From contig NZ_BAABEX010000010.1 in assembly GCF_039540375.1 (NCBI RefSeq), positions 1 through 64,000 on the forward strand: DNA of 64,000 nt, in the 5' to 3' direction. Shown one piece after another: positions 16,648 to 25,972 of this stretch (its first letter is position 1; each line of letters begins with the position of its first letter). A program made the translations under genes and the position numbers. The DNA is from Acidovorax_G lacteus. Lineage in GTDB: Bacteria > Pseudomonadota > Gammaproteobacteria > Burkholderiales > Burkholderiaceae_C. Under the pieces are notes generated by a model. The model did no database searches, was not told the DNA's origin, and saw only the letters and a list, made by a program, of their open reading frames with translations.

Positions 16648-17334
16648 ATGCTGCGCCGCCACGTTGTTCCTGCTGTCGCCCTCGCTCTGGGCCTGGCCGT
16701 TCGGCCGGGCGCAGCCCAGTCTGCAGCGCTGCGGCCGGCCGAAGCCGCGCGCGCCGTGCGCAGCCTGCTGCAGCAAGGCGTGCAGGCCGCCATCGATGAG
16801 CTGGGCCAGGCCGACGGCTTCTGGTCGCGCCCGCGCGTGCGCATCGGTCTGCCGCCGTACCTGGACGACGCCGCCACCGTGCTGCGGTCCACCGGGCAGC
16901 GCCAGCGGCTCGATGAGCTGCACCGCGCGCTCAACCGCGCCGCCGAAGCCGCCGTGCCCCTGGGGCGCGAGCTGCTGCTGCAGACCGTGCAGCGCATCAG
17001 CGTGGACGACGCGCTGGCGCTGCTGCGTGGCGGCGACACGGCTGTCACCGCTTTTTTTGAGCGCCGCACCCGCGAGCCACTGACCCAGCGCTTCAAGCCC
17101 GTGGTGCAGCGCGCCACCGAGCAGGTGGGCCTGGCCCGCCAGTACGACGCTGTGGCCGGCCGCGCCGAACGCATGGGCCTGCTGCGCCCGGGCGAAGGCA
17201 GCGTGGCCGAGTACGTGACCGCGCGCACGCTCGACGGCCTGTTTGCCACCGTGGCCGAGCACGAACGCCGCCTGCGCGACAACCCCGCCGACGCCGCCAC
17301 CAGTCTGCTGCGCCGCGCGCTGCAACTGCGCTGA
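16648..17334 (+). CDS. DUF4197 family exported protein
   Basis: 228 residues with an N-terminal signal peptide (residues 1-23, basic start then a hydrophobic run ending near GAAQS). The body is helical: a short N-terminal unit with LLQQGVQAAIDELG, then IGLPPYLDDAATVLRSTGQ, then a region with FKPVVQRATEQVGLARQYDAV. These are the recognisable features of the periplasmic DUF4197 family, whose function is not established. The ATG at 16648 is chosen because it directly precedes the signal peptide. Only 7 bases separate it from the YchJ-like gene, so the two are probably co-transcribed. Confidence 0.82.
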   Translation: MLRRHVVPAVALALGLAVRPGAAQSAALRPAEAARAVRSLLQQGVQAAIDELGQADGFWSRPRVRIGLPPYLDDAATVLRSTGQRQRLDELHRALNRAAEAAVPLGRELLLQTVQRISVDDALALLRGGDTAVTAFFERRTREPLTQRFKPVVQRATEQVGLARQYDAVAGRAERMGLLRPGEGSVAEYVTARTLDGLFATVAEHERRLRDNPADAATSLLRRALQLR

Positions 17335-17341
17335 GCCCGCC

Positions 17342-17791
17342 ATGCCCGCTGCGCCGCTTTCCCTGTTCGCCTCGGTTGCCGCCACCGAGCCCTGCCCCTG
17401 CGGCCGCCAGGACGCCCGGGGCCGCCTGCGCCCGCATGGGCAGTGCTGCGGCCCCTGGCTGGCGCCCGACGGCGCGCCCGCGCCCGATGCCGAGGCGCTC
17501 ATGCGCTCGCGCTATAGCGCCTTCGTGCTCGGGCGGGCCGACTACCTGCAGGCCACCTGGCACGCCAGCACGCGCCCTGCCGATCTGGTGCTGGACCCGG
17601 CCGTGCGCTGGCTGGGGCTGCAGGTGCGCGGCCACTGGGTCACGGGGGCGGATACGGCCGAGGTCGAATTCGTCGCCCGCAGCCGCCAGGGCGGGCGCGG
17701 TGTGCGCCTGCACGAACGCAGCCGCTTTGTGCGCGAGGCGGGCCGCTGGTGGTACGTGGACGGCGACTTTCGGGACGGCAGCGCGGCTTGA
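17342..17791 (+). CDS. YchJ/UPF0225-family protein
   Basis: A 149-residue cytoplasmic protein. The N-terminus has the metal-binding SEC-C-like cysteines PCPCG and QCCGP (about residues 18-38). The rest has the conserved MRSRYSAFVLGRADYLQATW (about 54-73) and a C-terminal WWYVDGD, typical of the YchJ NTF2-like fold. The function of the family is not established. It follows the DUF4197 gene after 7 bases. Its stop is directly followed by dispersed repeat R3. Confidence 0.88.
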   Translation: MPAAPLSLFASVAATEPCPCGRQDARGRLRPHGQCCGPWLAPDGAPAPDAEALMRSRYSAFVLGRADYLQATWHASTRPADLVLDPAVRWLGLQVRGHWVTGADTAEVEFVARSRQGGRGVRLHERSRFVREAGRWWYVDGDFRDGSAA

Positions 17792-17798
17792 CGTTCCA

Positions 17799-17850
17799 TC
17801 GGCCTGCAGCCCAGCAAAGTCAAGCACGAGCAGCTATTGATTTGATAGCG
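17799..17850 (-). repeat. dispersed repeat copy R3
   Basis: On the minus strand it reads AATAGCTGCTCGTGCTTGAC then TTTGCTGGGCTGCAGGCC, almost identical to R1 over 45 bases. It begins only 8-10 bases after the YchJ-like stop codon. Confidence 0.85.
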
Positions 17851-17913
17851 ACCAAGCCCCACTGGACCTCGGCATCCGGTCTGCACGCCACGGCGCTTGC
17901 ACGCGCAACCCGC

Positions 17914-17944
17914 ACAGCCCCACAGCCCCACAGCCCCACAGCCC
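17914..17944. repeat. short tandem array of ACAGCCCC
   Basis: Almost four perfect direct copies of the octamer ACAGCCCC. Too short and spacer-free for CRISPR; a slippage-type microsatellite between two dispersed repeats. Confidence 0.85.
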
Positions 17945-17968
17945 AGTTTTGCAAGCCAAAACCGACGC

Positions 17969-18005
17969 GGGAGCAGCAAATTCAAGCACGGCCAGCTATT
18001 AAAAG
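17969..18005 (-). repeat. dispersed repeat copy R4 (diverged)
   Basis: The minus strand reads AATAGCTGGCCGTGCTTGAA then TTTGCTG; the distal part has drifted. It lies 120 bases from R3. Confidence 0.65.
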
Positions 18006-18207
18006 AGGAGCGACCGAAGCCTGCGGGTGCTACCGCCATCCCGCCCGCGCGGGCTGACGTACCATCGGGTGCCATTCTGGGCGCGGTTCCGGGTGCTGCC
18101 GTGGGCGCTGCCCAGGCCGTTGCCTGCGGCCCGGCGCGCGCAGGGCCGGCTGCCATCGTTGTTCTGCCTGGCCGCGCCTTGGCCGCCAGGCCCAGCCCCT
18201 TTGCCCC

Positions 18208-18867
18208 ATGACCTTTGAAGCCATTTTGTTCGACTGCGACGGCGTGCTCGTGGACAGCGAACCCATCACCAACGGCGTGCTGCGCGACATGCTCGAAGAA
18301 GCCGGCTGGAGCCTGACGCCCGAAGCCTGCATGCAGATCTTCATCGGCAAGACGGTGCGCAGCGAAGCCGCGCGCATCGAGGCGCACACCGGCCAGCCCC
18401 TGACCGACGCGTGGATGGACGCCTTCTACGCGCGCCGCAACGCACGCCTGGCGGCCGAGCTGCAGCCCATTGACGGTGCGCTGGAAACGGTGGCCGCCGT
18501 ACACGCGCGCCTGGCCGGCCGCATTGCCTGCGCGTCGGGGGCCGATCGCTTCAAGGTGGAAATGCAACTCGCCCAGGTGGGCCTTGCGCCGCTGTTTGCC
18601 GGCCGCGTGTTCAGCGGCCACGAAATGCCCCGTACCAAGCCCGCGCCCGACGTGTACCTGGCCGCAGCCGCAGCCCTGAACGTACCCCCCGCGCGTTGCC
18701 TGGTGGTGGAAGACACCGTGACCGGCGTCACCGCTGGCGTGGCCGCCGGGGCCACGGTGGTGGGCTACAGCCCCTCGCCCGTGGGCCACGGCACGCCCGA
18801 GGCGCTGCGCGCCGCCGGGGCGCAGCACATCCTGCACGATTTGCGCGGGCTGGTGGCGTTGTTGTAG
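18208..18867 (+). CDS. HAD-superfamily phosphatase (phosphoglycolate phosphatase/beta-phosphoglucomutase-like)
   Basis: A 219-residue HAD subfamily IA hydrolase. Motif I DCDGVLVDSE (nucleophile D9, acid D11) is followed by a helical cap (about 20-85). Motif II is the Ser of CASGA, motif III the Lys of KPAPDVYL, and motif IV VVEDTVTGV. All residues for phosphoryl transfer are intact. Substrate specificity cannot be read. The leader is GC-rich with no clear ribosome-binding site, but the protein start fits the family exactly. It stands alone between repeat-rich DNA and the convergent dehydrogenase gene. Confidence 0.88.
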   Translation: MTFEAILFDCDGVLVDSEPITNGVLRDMLEEAGWSLTPEACMQIFIGKTVRSEAARIEAHTGQPLTDAWMDAFYARRNARLAAELQPIDGALETVAAVHARLAGRIACASGADRFKVEMQLAQVGLAPLFAGRVFSGHEMPRTKPAPDVYLAAAAALNVPPARCLVVEDTVTGVTAGVAAGATVVGYSPSPVGHGTPEALRAAGAQHILHDLRGLVALL

Positions 18868-19103
18868 GGCGCGCGCCCGGTGCGGGGACGCGGGGGTGGG
18901 CGTGGTGTCCGTCCCTCGCGCCAGCGCATCGCGGCATGCTCGGCCGCGAGTACCTGTGCCAACGCCGGGTGGGCCCACGGCCGCTGCGGGCAGGGGCGAT
19001 GGAGCCCGGTGATGCACCGGGACGGGGCCCGATGGCGCTGCGTGCCGAGTGATCCTCAATGCGCCAGCCAAGCGCTCGCGGCCGACGCGGTCGCGGGTAT
19101 GGT

Positions 19104-20210
19104 TCAGAGAACGTTGCTGGCAGGTGTGCTGGCCACCAGGGCCGCGATGGCCTGGCCGACGTCGGTGGTGCTGGCTGTGCCTCCGAGGTCGGGTGTGCGG
19201 GGTCCGCTGGCCAGCACGGTCTCGATCGCCCGGACGATCGCGTCGTGGGCAGCGCGTGCCGCGCCTTGTCCATGGCCGAGAAAGTCCAGCATGAGTGCGC
19301 CGGACCAGATCATGGCGATCGGATTGGCGATGTTGCGGCCGTAGATGTCGGGCGCGGAACCGTGCACGGGTTCGAACAGCGACGGAAACGTCCGTTCCGG
19401 ATTCAGGTTGGCTGAGGGGGCCAGCCCCATGGTGCCCGCACTGGCGGGCCCCAGATCCGAGAGGATGTCCCCAAACAGGTTGCTGGCGACCACCACATCA
19501 AAGCGCTGCGGTTGCAGTACGAACCGCGCAGCCAGGATGTCGATGTGCTGTTTGTCGATGTGGACGTCTGGGAACTGCCGGGCCATGGCGTCGACCCGCT
19601 GGTCCCACCAGGGCATGCTGATGGCGACGCCGTTGCTTTTGGTGGCCGCCGTCAGTCGTTGGCGCGGCCGTTGCCGGGCGAGCTCGAATGCGAATCTGAG
19701 CACGCGGTCGGTGCCGTGACGGCTGAAGACCGACTCCTGAACGACGATTTCCCGGTCGGTTCCCTCGAACATGATGCCCCCGAGGTTGGTGTATTCGCCT
19801 TCGGTGTTCTCACGGACGATCAGGTAGTCGATGTCCCCTGCGCGGCGACCCGCCAAAGGGCTGGGCACACCTTCGAACAGGCGCACCGGGCGCAGGTTGA
19901 TGTACTGGTCGAACTCCCGCCGAAACTTGAGCAGACTTCCCCACAGCGAGATGTGGTCTGGCACGGCCGATGGCCAGCCCACCGCGCCAAAGTACAGGGC
20001 GTCGGTGCCTTGCAACTGGGCCTTCCAGTCGGGCGGCATCATGCTGCCGTGTTGCTGGTAGTGGTCGCAGCTGGCCCAGTCGATGTGCGTCAGCTCCAGT
20101 GGTATGCCAAATCGCTGGCTCGCGGCCTGGAGCACCCGGACCCCCTCTGGGGCGACCTCTTTGCCGATGCCGTCCCCGGGAATGACGGCGATTCGATGTG
20201 CCTGTTGCAT
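19104..20210 (-). CDS. dmlA: D-malate/tartrate dehydrogenase (isocitrate/isopropylmalate dehydrogenase family)
   Basis: A 368-residue NAD-dependent beta-decarboxylating dehydrogenase. It starts with RIAVIPGDGIGKEV. The substrate-loop region differs from LeuB and Icd and instead has DALYFGAVGWPSAVPDHISL (about 71-90) and LRPVRLFEGV. The IVRENTEGEYTNLGG segment and FGDILSDL metal site follow, then the EPVHGSAPDIYG motif. This combination matches the tartrate dehydrogenase/D-malate dehydrogenase branch (TtuC/DmlA). It oxidises D-malate to pyruvate and CO2, or tartrate. It is divergent from a LysR-type gene, as dmlA-dmlR is in E. coli. The exact substrate among D-malate, tartrate and isopropylmalate is not certain. 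Confidence 0.85.
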   Translation of the reverse strand: MQQAHRIAVIPGDGIGKEVAPEGVRVLQAASQRFGIPLELTHIDWASCDHYQQHGSMMPPDWKAQLQGTDALYFGAVGWPSAVPDHISLWGSLLKFRREFDQYINLRPVRLFEGVPSPLAGRRAGDIDYLIVRENTEGEYTNLGGIMFEGTDREIVVQESVFSRHGTDRVLRFAFELARQRPRQRLTAATKSNGVAISMPWWDQRVDAMARQFPDVHIDKQHIDILAARFVLQPQRFDVVVASNLFGDILSDLGPASAGTMGLAPSANLNPERTFPSLFEPVHGSAPDIYGRNIANPIAMIWSGALMLDFLGHGQGAARAAHDAIVRAIETVLASGPRTPDLGGTASTTDVGQAIAALVASTPASNVL

Positions 20211-20304
20211 GGTGCGTGTTGCGTGCTGTGGAAGGGATCAGCAGCTTAAAAGACGGCTTAAACGTGCACAATCTTTGTAATCGTTGTCTTTATGTTTACG
20301 TTTC

Positions 20305-21228
20305 GTGTTCAATAAAGCGCCGTCGAATGACGATCTGAGGGTCTTTTGTGCGGTGGTGGAGCGCGCTGGTTTTGCCGCTGCCGCACAGGATCTGGGGGTG
20401 TCCACCGCTTTCGTGAGCAAGCGCGTGCGCTTGCTGGAGACACAGCTGGGGGCGAGGCTCTTGCACCGAACGACGCGCAGGGTCACCCTCACCGAAAGTG
20501 GCGAGCGCACCTACGGCTGGGCCCAGCGCATCCTGGACGACGTCGATCAGCTCCTGCAGGACGTGGGAGACGTGGCGGTCCAGCCGCGTGGAGGCTTGAG
20601 GGTCTGCAGCAGTTTCGGTTTTGGCCGCATGCAGGTCGCTCCGGCTCTGGATGCGCTGACGCAGCGGTATCCCCAGCTTCGCGTGCGCCTGGATCTGTAC
20701 GACCGCCTCGTCGACGTTGCGGCGGAGGGGTTCGATCTGGACATCCGTGTAGGCGACGGGGTGGAGCCGCATCTGATCGCGCGCCCTTTGGCGGACAACC
20801 ACCGGGTGCTGTGTGCATCTCCCCAATACCTGGCGCAGCGGGGCACACCGCAATCGCTCAAAGACCTTGCGCACCATGATTGCCTGGCCATCAAGGAGCG
20901 TGACCATCCACTCGGGGTTTGGCGCCTGCACAACCGCGACCGCGAGCACGCCGTGAAGGTATCCGGCGCACTGTCCAGCAACCATGGTGAGGTCGTGCTG
21001 CGCTGGGCTCTCGATGGGCGGGGTATCGTGCTGCGGTCCATGTGGCAGGTGGCGCCCTTGCTGCAGACGGGGCAGTTGGTGCAGGTGCTGCCCGGGTGGC
21101 GTCAGTCGGCCAAGATTTGGGCGGTGTACCCATTACGGCTGGAGCGCTCGGCCAAGCTGCGTGTGGCGGTGGAGTTTCTGGCCGACTGGTTTCGCCACAG
21201 CGTTCCCCGGGAAGCCGCTCAGGGCTGA
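20305..21228 (+). CDS. LysR-type transcriptional regulator, DmlR-like
   Basis: About 307 residues: an N-terminal LysR helix-turn-helix (NDDLRVFCAVVERAGFAAAA, then STAFVSKRVRLLE) and a C-terminal periplasmic-binding-like effector domain (from about residue 85). The start is uncertain. There is no ATG in frame: GTG at 20305 puts eight residues before the conserved NDDLRVF, and TTG at 20284 would add seven more. Neither has an obvious ribosome-binding site. It is divergent from dmlA, with about 95 bases between them, which suggests it controls that gene in response to a hydroxy-acid; this is inferred. The leader is unusually AT-rich for the window. Confidence 0.88.
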   Translation: MFNKAPSNDDLRVFCAVVERAGFAAAAQDLGVSTAFVSKRVRLLETQLGARLLHRTTRRVTLTESGERTYGWAQRILDDVDQLLQDVGDVAVQPRGGLRVCSSFGFGRMQVAPALDALTQRYPQLRVRLDLYDRLVDVAAEGFDLDIRVGDGVEPHLIARPLADNHRVLCASPQYLAQRGTPQSLKDLAHHDCLAIKERDHPLGVWRLHNRDREHAVKVSGALSSNHGEVVLRWALDGRGIVLRSMWQVAPLLQTGQLVQVLPGWRQSAKIWAVYPLRLERSAKLRVAVEFLADWFRHSVPREAAQG

Positions 21229-21301
21229 AATCGCTCCAGAGCGCCTTCCAATCCAGGGGCTGATCGTGTCCGATCGCGCGGCGGCAGAGACGGACAAGGC
21301 C

Positions 21302-22420
21302 TCAAATCCGCACCATCTTTCTGAACTCGGCCGGTGAGTGCCCCGTCCAGGCCCGAAAAGCACGGATGAAGCTTTTTTCGTTGCCGAAGCCCGCAGCCTC
21401 GGCCACCTGCTTGATGGGGCGCTGCGTGCGGTGCAGCAGCTCCACCGCGCGGGCGCGGCGCACTTCGTCTTTCAGGCCCTGCAGCGTGGCGCCTTCTTCC
21501 TTGAGCTGCCGGTGCAGCGTGCGGGGCGACACGTGCAGCAGCGCGGCCAGCGATTCGGCGCTGTGCTGGGGCAGCGCCTGAATCGGGTGGCCGGCCTGCG
21601 GCGCTGCCAGCAGCTGGCGCACGCGCTGCACCAGCAGGCGGTCGCGGCGGTACTGCAGCACCGTCAGGGGCAGGGCGTTCTGCAGCATCTGGCGCAGCGC
21701 GGCTTCGTCGCGTCGCAGGGGCAGGGTCAGGTAGCGCGCGTCAAAGTGCAGCGCGGTGCGCAGTGCGCCAAAGCGCACCGGGCTCGGGAACAGCACCTCG
21801 TACGCGTCGGCGTGTGCAGGCTCGGGCAGGGGCAGCTCCACCTGCAGCACCGGAATGCGCGAGTCGATGTACCAGCACGACAGGCCCAGCGCATTGCGCA
21901 GCACCGACACCAGGCAGAACTCGCGCAGCGGGCCCAGGTCGCGGTGTTCGGTGATGGCGAGCGTGGCGCGCTCGCCGCTTACCGTGAGGTCGAGCGTGAT
22001 GTCGTCGGCAATCAGCGCATGGTGGCGGCACCAGCGCAGCAAGGCCACTCGCAGGTCGGGTGCGCTGACAGACGCGCGCGCCAGCATGCCGTAGCTGCCC
22101 CAGGGCAAGCGGCGCACAAACCAGCCCAGCGCCTCGTCGTCCAGCTCGCGCATGGCCGAGCCCGACAGGCGCTCGAACTGCCAGGCGGTGATGCGCGCGC
22201 GGCTGTCGGCCACCTGTTCGGGCGCAATCTGTGCCTGCGCCAGCGCGCCACTGGCGTCCAGACCGCGCTGGGCGTAGGCGAGCACGATGGCCTGCACGAA
22301 CGCCATGGGCGTGCGTGCCGGACTGCCTTCGGCCGCGGGGAGAGGCAGTGCCGCCACCGGCGGGGGTGTGTGGGCGCGGACAGGGGCTGTGTCGGCGGGT
22401 GGGCGGTGGCGGGCAGGCAT
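21302..22420 (-). CDS. AraC-family regulator with N-terminal arabinose-binding-like domain (PF12625 type)
   Basis: A 372-residue regulator. The N-terminal about 30 residues are Pro/Ala-rich. The middle (about 40-260) has the features of the OruR/ArgR-like sensing domain found in regulators such as those of lipid or amine catabolism (GSYGMLARASVSAPDLRVAL, CSWY-type segment). The C-terminal AraC HTH domain spans about 275-372 (LAALLHVSPRTLHRQLKEEG and GFGNEKSFIRAFRAWTGHSP). The start at 22420 is a choice; longer in-frame extensions exist but look random. It is divergent from the acyl-CoA ligase at 22560 across 139 bases, so that ligase and the following liu genes are its likely targets. Confidence 0.87.
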   Translation of the reverse strand: MPARHRPPADTAPVRAHTPPPVAALPLPAAEGSPARTPMAFVQAIVLAYAQRGLDASGALAQAQIAPEQVADSRARITAWQFERLSGSAMRELDDEALGWFVRRLPWGSYGMLARASVSAPDLRVALLRWCRHHALIADDITLDLTVSGERATLAITEHRDLGPLREFCLVSVLRNALGLSCWYIDSRIPVLQVELPLPEPAHADAYEVLFPSPVRFGALRTALHFDARYLTLPLRRDEAALRQMLQNALPLTVLQYRRDRLLVQRVRQLLAAPQAGHPIQALPQHSAESLAALLHVSPRTLHRQLKEEGATLQGLKDEVRRARAVELLHRTQRPIKQVAEAAGFGNEKSFIRAFRAWTGHSPAEFRKMVRI

Positions 22421-22559
22421 TGGGGCAGTGTGCCGGGTGCTGGCACGATTTGCAACCATGCTGGCAACCCGCCGAGGGCGCTGCGCTCCTATCCTTGCGG
22501 TTTGCTTCCCGGGTGCGCCGCAGCGTTCGGCGCGCCTCCCGCCTGCAGGAGACACGCCC

Positions 22560-24281
22560 ATGACCGCGACCACGACGAGTGCTTCCGCCCCCAGCTGGGC
22601 CCGCGGCGCGACCGACACCCCGCTGATCGAGCAGACCATCGGGGCCTTTTTCGACGCCATGGTGGAGCGCCAGCCCGAGCATGAGGCGCTGGTGAGCGTG
22701 CACCAGGGCCGCCGCTACACCTACCGCAGCCTGCAGGCCGAGGCCCAACGCCTGGCCAGCGCCCTGCTGGGCCTGGGCCTGGCCGTGGGCGACCGCGTGG
22801 GCATCTGGTCGCACAACAACGCCGAATGGGTGCTGATGCAACTGGCCACGGCCAAGGTGGGCCTGGTGTTGGTCAACATCAACCCCGCCTACCGCACGTC
22901 GGAGGTGGAGTACGCGCTCAATAAGGTGGGCTGCAAGGCGCTGGTGACCATGCCGCGCTTCAAGACCAGCGACTACCTGGGCATGCTGCGCGAACTGGCG
23001 CCCGAGCTGGCCACCTCTGCGCCGGGCGCGCTGCAGGCGGCCCGCCTGCCCGAGTTGCGCACCGTGGTGTGGATCGACGTGGCGGGCGAGGGCGCCGACG
23101 AGCCCGGCGTGATGCGCTTTTCCGACCTGCTGGCCAGCGGCCGTGCGGGCGACACGCGCCTGCCGGCCATTGGCGCGGCGCTGCGCGTGAACGACCCGAT
23201 CAATATCCAGTTCACCAGCGGCACCACGGGCTTTCCGAAGGGGGCCACGCTGACGCACCGCAACATCCTGAACAACGGCTTCTTCATCGGCGAATGCATG
23301 CAGCTCACGCCGGCCGACCGGTTGTGCATTCCGGTGCCGCTGTACCACTGCTTTGGCATGGTGCTGGGCAACCTGGCCTGCCTGACGCATGGTGCGACCA
23401 TCGTGTACCCCAACGACGGCTTCGATGCGCTGTCGGTGCTGCAGACGGTGCAGGCCGAGCGCTGCACCGGCTTGCATGGCGTGCCCACGATGTTCATCGC
23501 CGAGCTGGACCATCCGCGCTTTGCGGAGTTCGACCTCTCGACGCTGCGCACGGGCATCATGGCCGGCTCACCCTGCCCCATCGAGGTGATGAAGCGCGTG
23601 GTCGACCAGATGCACCTGTCGCAGATCACCATCGCCTACGGCATGACCGAAACCAGCCCCGTGAGCTGCCAGAGCAGCACCACCACGCCGCTGGAAAAGC
23701 GCGTGTCCACCGTGGGCCAGGTGCAGCCGCACCTGGAGGTGAAGATCGTGCACCCTGAGACCGGGGCCGTGGTGGGCCGCGGCGAATCGGGCGAGCTGTG
23801 CACGCGCGGCTATTCGGTGATGCACGGCTACTGGGGCGACGAGGCCAAGACGCGCGAGGCCATCGACGCCGAAGGCTGGATGCACACGGGCGACCTGGCC
23901 ACCATGGACGCCGAGGGCTACGTGAACATCGTCGGCCGCATCAAGGACATGGTCATCCGCGGCGGCGAGAACGTGTACCCGCGCGAGATCGAGGAGTTTC
24001 TGTACCGCCACCCCAAGGTGCAGGACGTGCAGGTGGTGGGCGTGCCCGACGCGCGCTTTGGCGAAGAGCTGTGCGCCTGGATCGTGCCGCGCCCCGGCCA
24101 GCAGATCACCGAAGACGAGATCCGCGACTTCTGCAAGGGCCAGATCGCGCACTACAAGGTGCCGCGCTACCTGCGCTTCGTGGACGGATTCCCGATGACC
24201 GTGACCGGCAAGATCCAGAAGTTCAAGATCCGCGAGGCCATGAAGGACCAGCTGGGGCTGTCCGAACAGGCCACCGCTTGA
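22560..24281 (+). CDS. AMP-binding acyl-CoA synthetase
   Basis: A 573-residue ANL-superfamily ligase activating a carboxylic acid with ATP and CoA. P-loop FTSGTTGFPKGATLTH (about 218-233), YGMTETSPVS (A5 motif), GWMHTGDLA (A7), and the C-terminal hinge RIKDMVIRGGENVYPREIEE with the catalytic Lys in TGKIQKFKIRE. It resembles medium/branched-chain acyl-CoA synthetases that commonly accompany liu genes. GCAGGAGA lies upstream of the ATG. It precedes liuB by 52 bases, suggesting an operon that could activate isovalerate or a related branched acid; the substrate is inferred. A frame extending upstream to 22287 is not protein-like. Confidence 0.92.
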   Translation: MTATTTSASAPSWARGATDTPLIEQTIGAFFDAMVERQPEHEALVSVHQGRRYTYRSLQAEAQRLASALLGLGLAVGDRVGIWSHNNAEWVLMQLATAKVGLVLVNINPAYRTSEVEYALNKVGCKALVTMPRFKTSDYLGMLRELAPELATSAPGALQAARLPELRTVVWIDVAGEGADEPGVMRFSDLLASGRAGDTRLPAIGAALRVNDPINIQFTSGTTGFPKGATLTHRNILNNGFFIGECMQLTPADRLCIPVPLYHCFGMVLGNLACLTHGATIVYPNDGFDALSVLQTVQAERCTGLHGVPTMFIAELDHPRFAEFDLSTLRTGIMAGSPCPIEVMKRVVDQMHLSQITIAYGMTETSPVSCQSSTTTPLEKRVSTVGQVQPHLEVKIVHPETGAVVGRGESGELCTRGYSVMHGYWGDEAKTREAIDAEGWMHTGDLATMDAEGYVNIVGRIKDMVIRGGENVYPREIEEFLYRHPKVQDVQVVGVPDARFGEELCAWIVPRPGQQITEDEIRDFCKGQIAHYKVPRYLRFVDGFPMTVTGKIQKFKIREAMKDQLGLSEQATA

Positions 24282-24333
24282 TCCTGCCGTTTTTTTCCAT
24301 CAGTTCGCGCAACCCGCAAGCCCAAGGCGACGC

Positions 24334-25941
24334 ATGACGATTCTCGACACCCAACTCAATCCCCGCTCGGCCGACTTTTTGGCCAACGCCCAGGCGATGC
24401 AGCGCCTGGTGGAAGACCTGCAGGCCCAGATCGAGCGTGTGGCGCAAGGCGGCGGCGAGGCCGCCCGCGCCAAGCATGTGGCCCGCGGCAAGCTGCTGCC
24501 GCGCGAGCGTGTGCAGATGCTGCTCGACCCGGGCACGCCCTTCCTGGAGCTGGCCCCGCTGGCGGCCCTGGGCATGTACAACGACGACGCGCCCTGCGCG
24601 GGTGTGATCGCGGGCATCGGCCGTGTGAGCGGTGTGGACTGCATGATCGTGTGCAACGACGCCACGGTCAAAGGCGGCACCTACTACCCCATGACGGTGA
24701 AGAAGCACCTGCGTGCGCAGGAGGTGGCGCAGCAGAACCACCTGCCCTGCATCTACCTGGTGGACTCAGGCGGGGCCAACCTGCCCAACCAGGATGAGGT
24801 GTTCCCGGACCGCGACCACTTCGGTCGCATCTTCTACAACCAGGCCAATATGAGCGCGCTGGGCATCGCCCAGATTGCGGTGGTGATGGGCTCGTGCACG
24901 GCCGGGGGGGCGTATGTGCCCGCCATGAGCGACGAGACCATCATCGTGAAGAACCAGGGCACGATCTTTCTGGGCGGCCCCCCGCTGGTCAAGGCCGCTA
25001 CTGGCGAGGTCGTCAGTGCTGAAGACCTGGGCGGTGGCGACGTGCACACGCGCCTGTCGGGCGTGGCCGACCACCTGGCCCAGAACGACCTGCATGCCCT
25101 GCAACTGGCCCGCCAGGCGGTGCGCAACCTGCACCGCGCCAAGCCCGCAGGCCCGGCCGACGTGCCGTCCGTGCCGCCCCGCTTTGCGGCCGAGGAGCTG
25201 TATGGCGTGATCCCGGTGGACACGCGCAAGCCGTTTGACGTGCGCGAGATCATTGCGCGCATCGTGGATGGCTCGGAGTTCGACGAATTCAAGGCGCGCT
25301 TCGGCACCACGCTGGTCTGCGGCTTCGCGCGCATCGAAGGCATGATGGTCGGCATCATTGCCAACAACGGCATCCTGTTCTCGGAAAGCGCGCTCAAGGG
25401 GGCGCACTTTATCGAGCTGTGCTGCCAGCGCAAGATTCCGCTGGTGTTCCTGCAGAACATCACCGGCTTCATGGTGGGCCGCAAGTACGAAAACGAAGGC
25501 ATCGCGCGCAACGGCGCCAAGATGGTCACAGCCGTGGCCACGGCCAGCGTGCCCAAGTTCACCATCATCATTGGCGGCAGCTTTGGCGCTGGCAACTACG
25601 GCATGTGCGGCCGCGCTTACAGCCCGCGCTTTTTGTGGATGTGGCCCAACGCACGCATCAGCGTCATGGGCGGCGAGCAGGCCGCCAGTGTGCTGGCCAC
25701 CGTCAAGCGCGACGGCATCGAGGCCAAGGGCGGCCAATGGAGCCTGGAAGACGAGGAGGCCTTCAAGGCCCCGATCCGCCGCCAGTACGAAGAGCAGGGC
25801 CACCCGTACTACGCCACTGCGCGCCTCTGGGACGACGGCGTGATCGATCCGGCCGACACGCGCCGTGTGCTGGCCCTGGGCCTGGCCGCCACGCGCAACG
25901 CGCCGATCGAAGACACCAAGTTCGGCATCTTCCGCATGTAA
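24334..25941 (+). CDS. liuB: methylcrotonyl-CoA carboxylase, carboxyltransferase (beta) subunit
   Basis: A 535-residue carboxyltransferase subunit that, with LiuD, converts 3-methylcrotonyl-CoA and bicarbonate to 3-methylglutaconyl-CoA. The N- and C-terminal crotonase-like halves are both present. DSGGANLPNQDEVFPDRDHF (about 144-163) is typical of methylcrotonyl rather than propionyl carboxylases. The oxyanion-hole glycines are in MGSCTAGGAYVPAMSDE and IIGGSFGAGNYGMCGRAY. Length and order are normal. It follows the acyl-CoA ligase and precedes a lipoprotein esterase gene by 31 bases. Confidence 0.95.
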   Translation: MTILDTQLNPRSADFLANAQAMQRLVEDLQAQIERVAQGGGEAARAKHVARGKLLPRERVQMLLDPGTPFLELAPLAALGMYNDDAPCAGVIAGIGRVSGVDCMIVCNDATVKGGTYYPMTVKKHLRAQEVAQQNHLPCIYLVDSGGANLPNQDEVFPDRDHFGRIFYNQANMSALGIAQIAVVMGSCTAGGAYVPAMSDETIIVKNQGTIFLGGPPLVKAATGEVVSAEDLGGGDVHTRLSGVADHLAQNDLHALQLARQAVRNLHRAKPAGPADVPSVPPRFAAEELYGVIPVDTRKPFDVREIIARIVDGSEFDEFKARFGTTLVCGFARIEGMMVGIIANNGILFSESALKGAHFIELCCQRKIPLVFLQNITGFMVGRKYENEGIARNGAKMVTAVATASVPKFTIIIGGSFGAGNYGMCGRAYSPRFLWMWPNARISVMGGEQAASVLATVKRDGIEAKGGQWSLEDEEAFKAPIRRQYEEQGHPYYATARLWDDGVIDPADTRRVLALGLAATRNAPIEDTKFGIFRM

Positions 25942-25972
25942 GGCGCAGTACGTCCTTCGGCCTGTGTCCACC

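Larger units (their letters stand above)
17792..18207. other. 416-bp spacer with two repeats and an octamer array
   Basis: No gene is supported here. It contains dispersed repeat copies R3 and R4 in inverse orientation to R1, and an ACAGCCCC tandem array between them. The remaining 200 bases before the HAD gene are GC-rich with no recognised signal. Confidence 0.6.

Noticed and set aside
17914..17944. Tandem ACAGCCCC units as a possible CRISPR remnant
   Set aside because: Units are 8 bases, directly adjacent without spacers, and no cas gene is present.
20286..20302. A LiuR-like half site (GTTTACGT) in the LysR leader
   Set aside because: Only one arm is present and it overlaps the possible start codons of the LysR gene.
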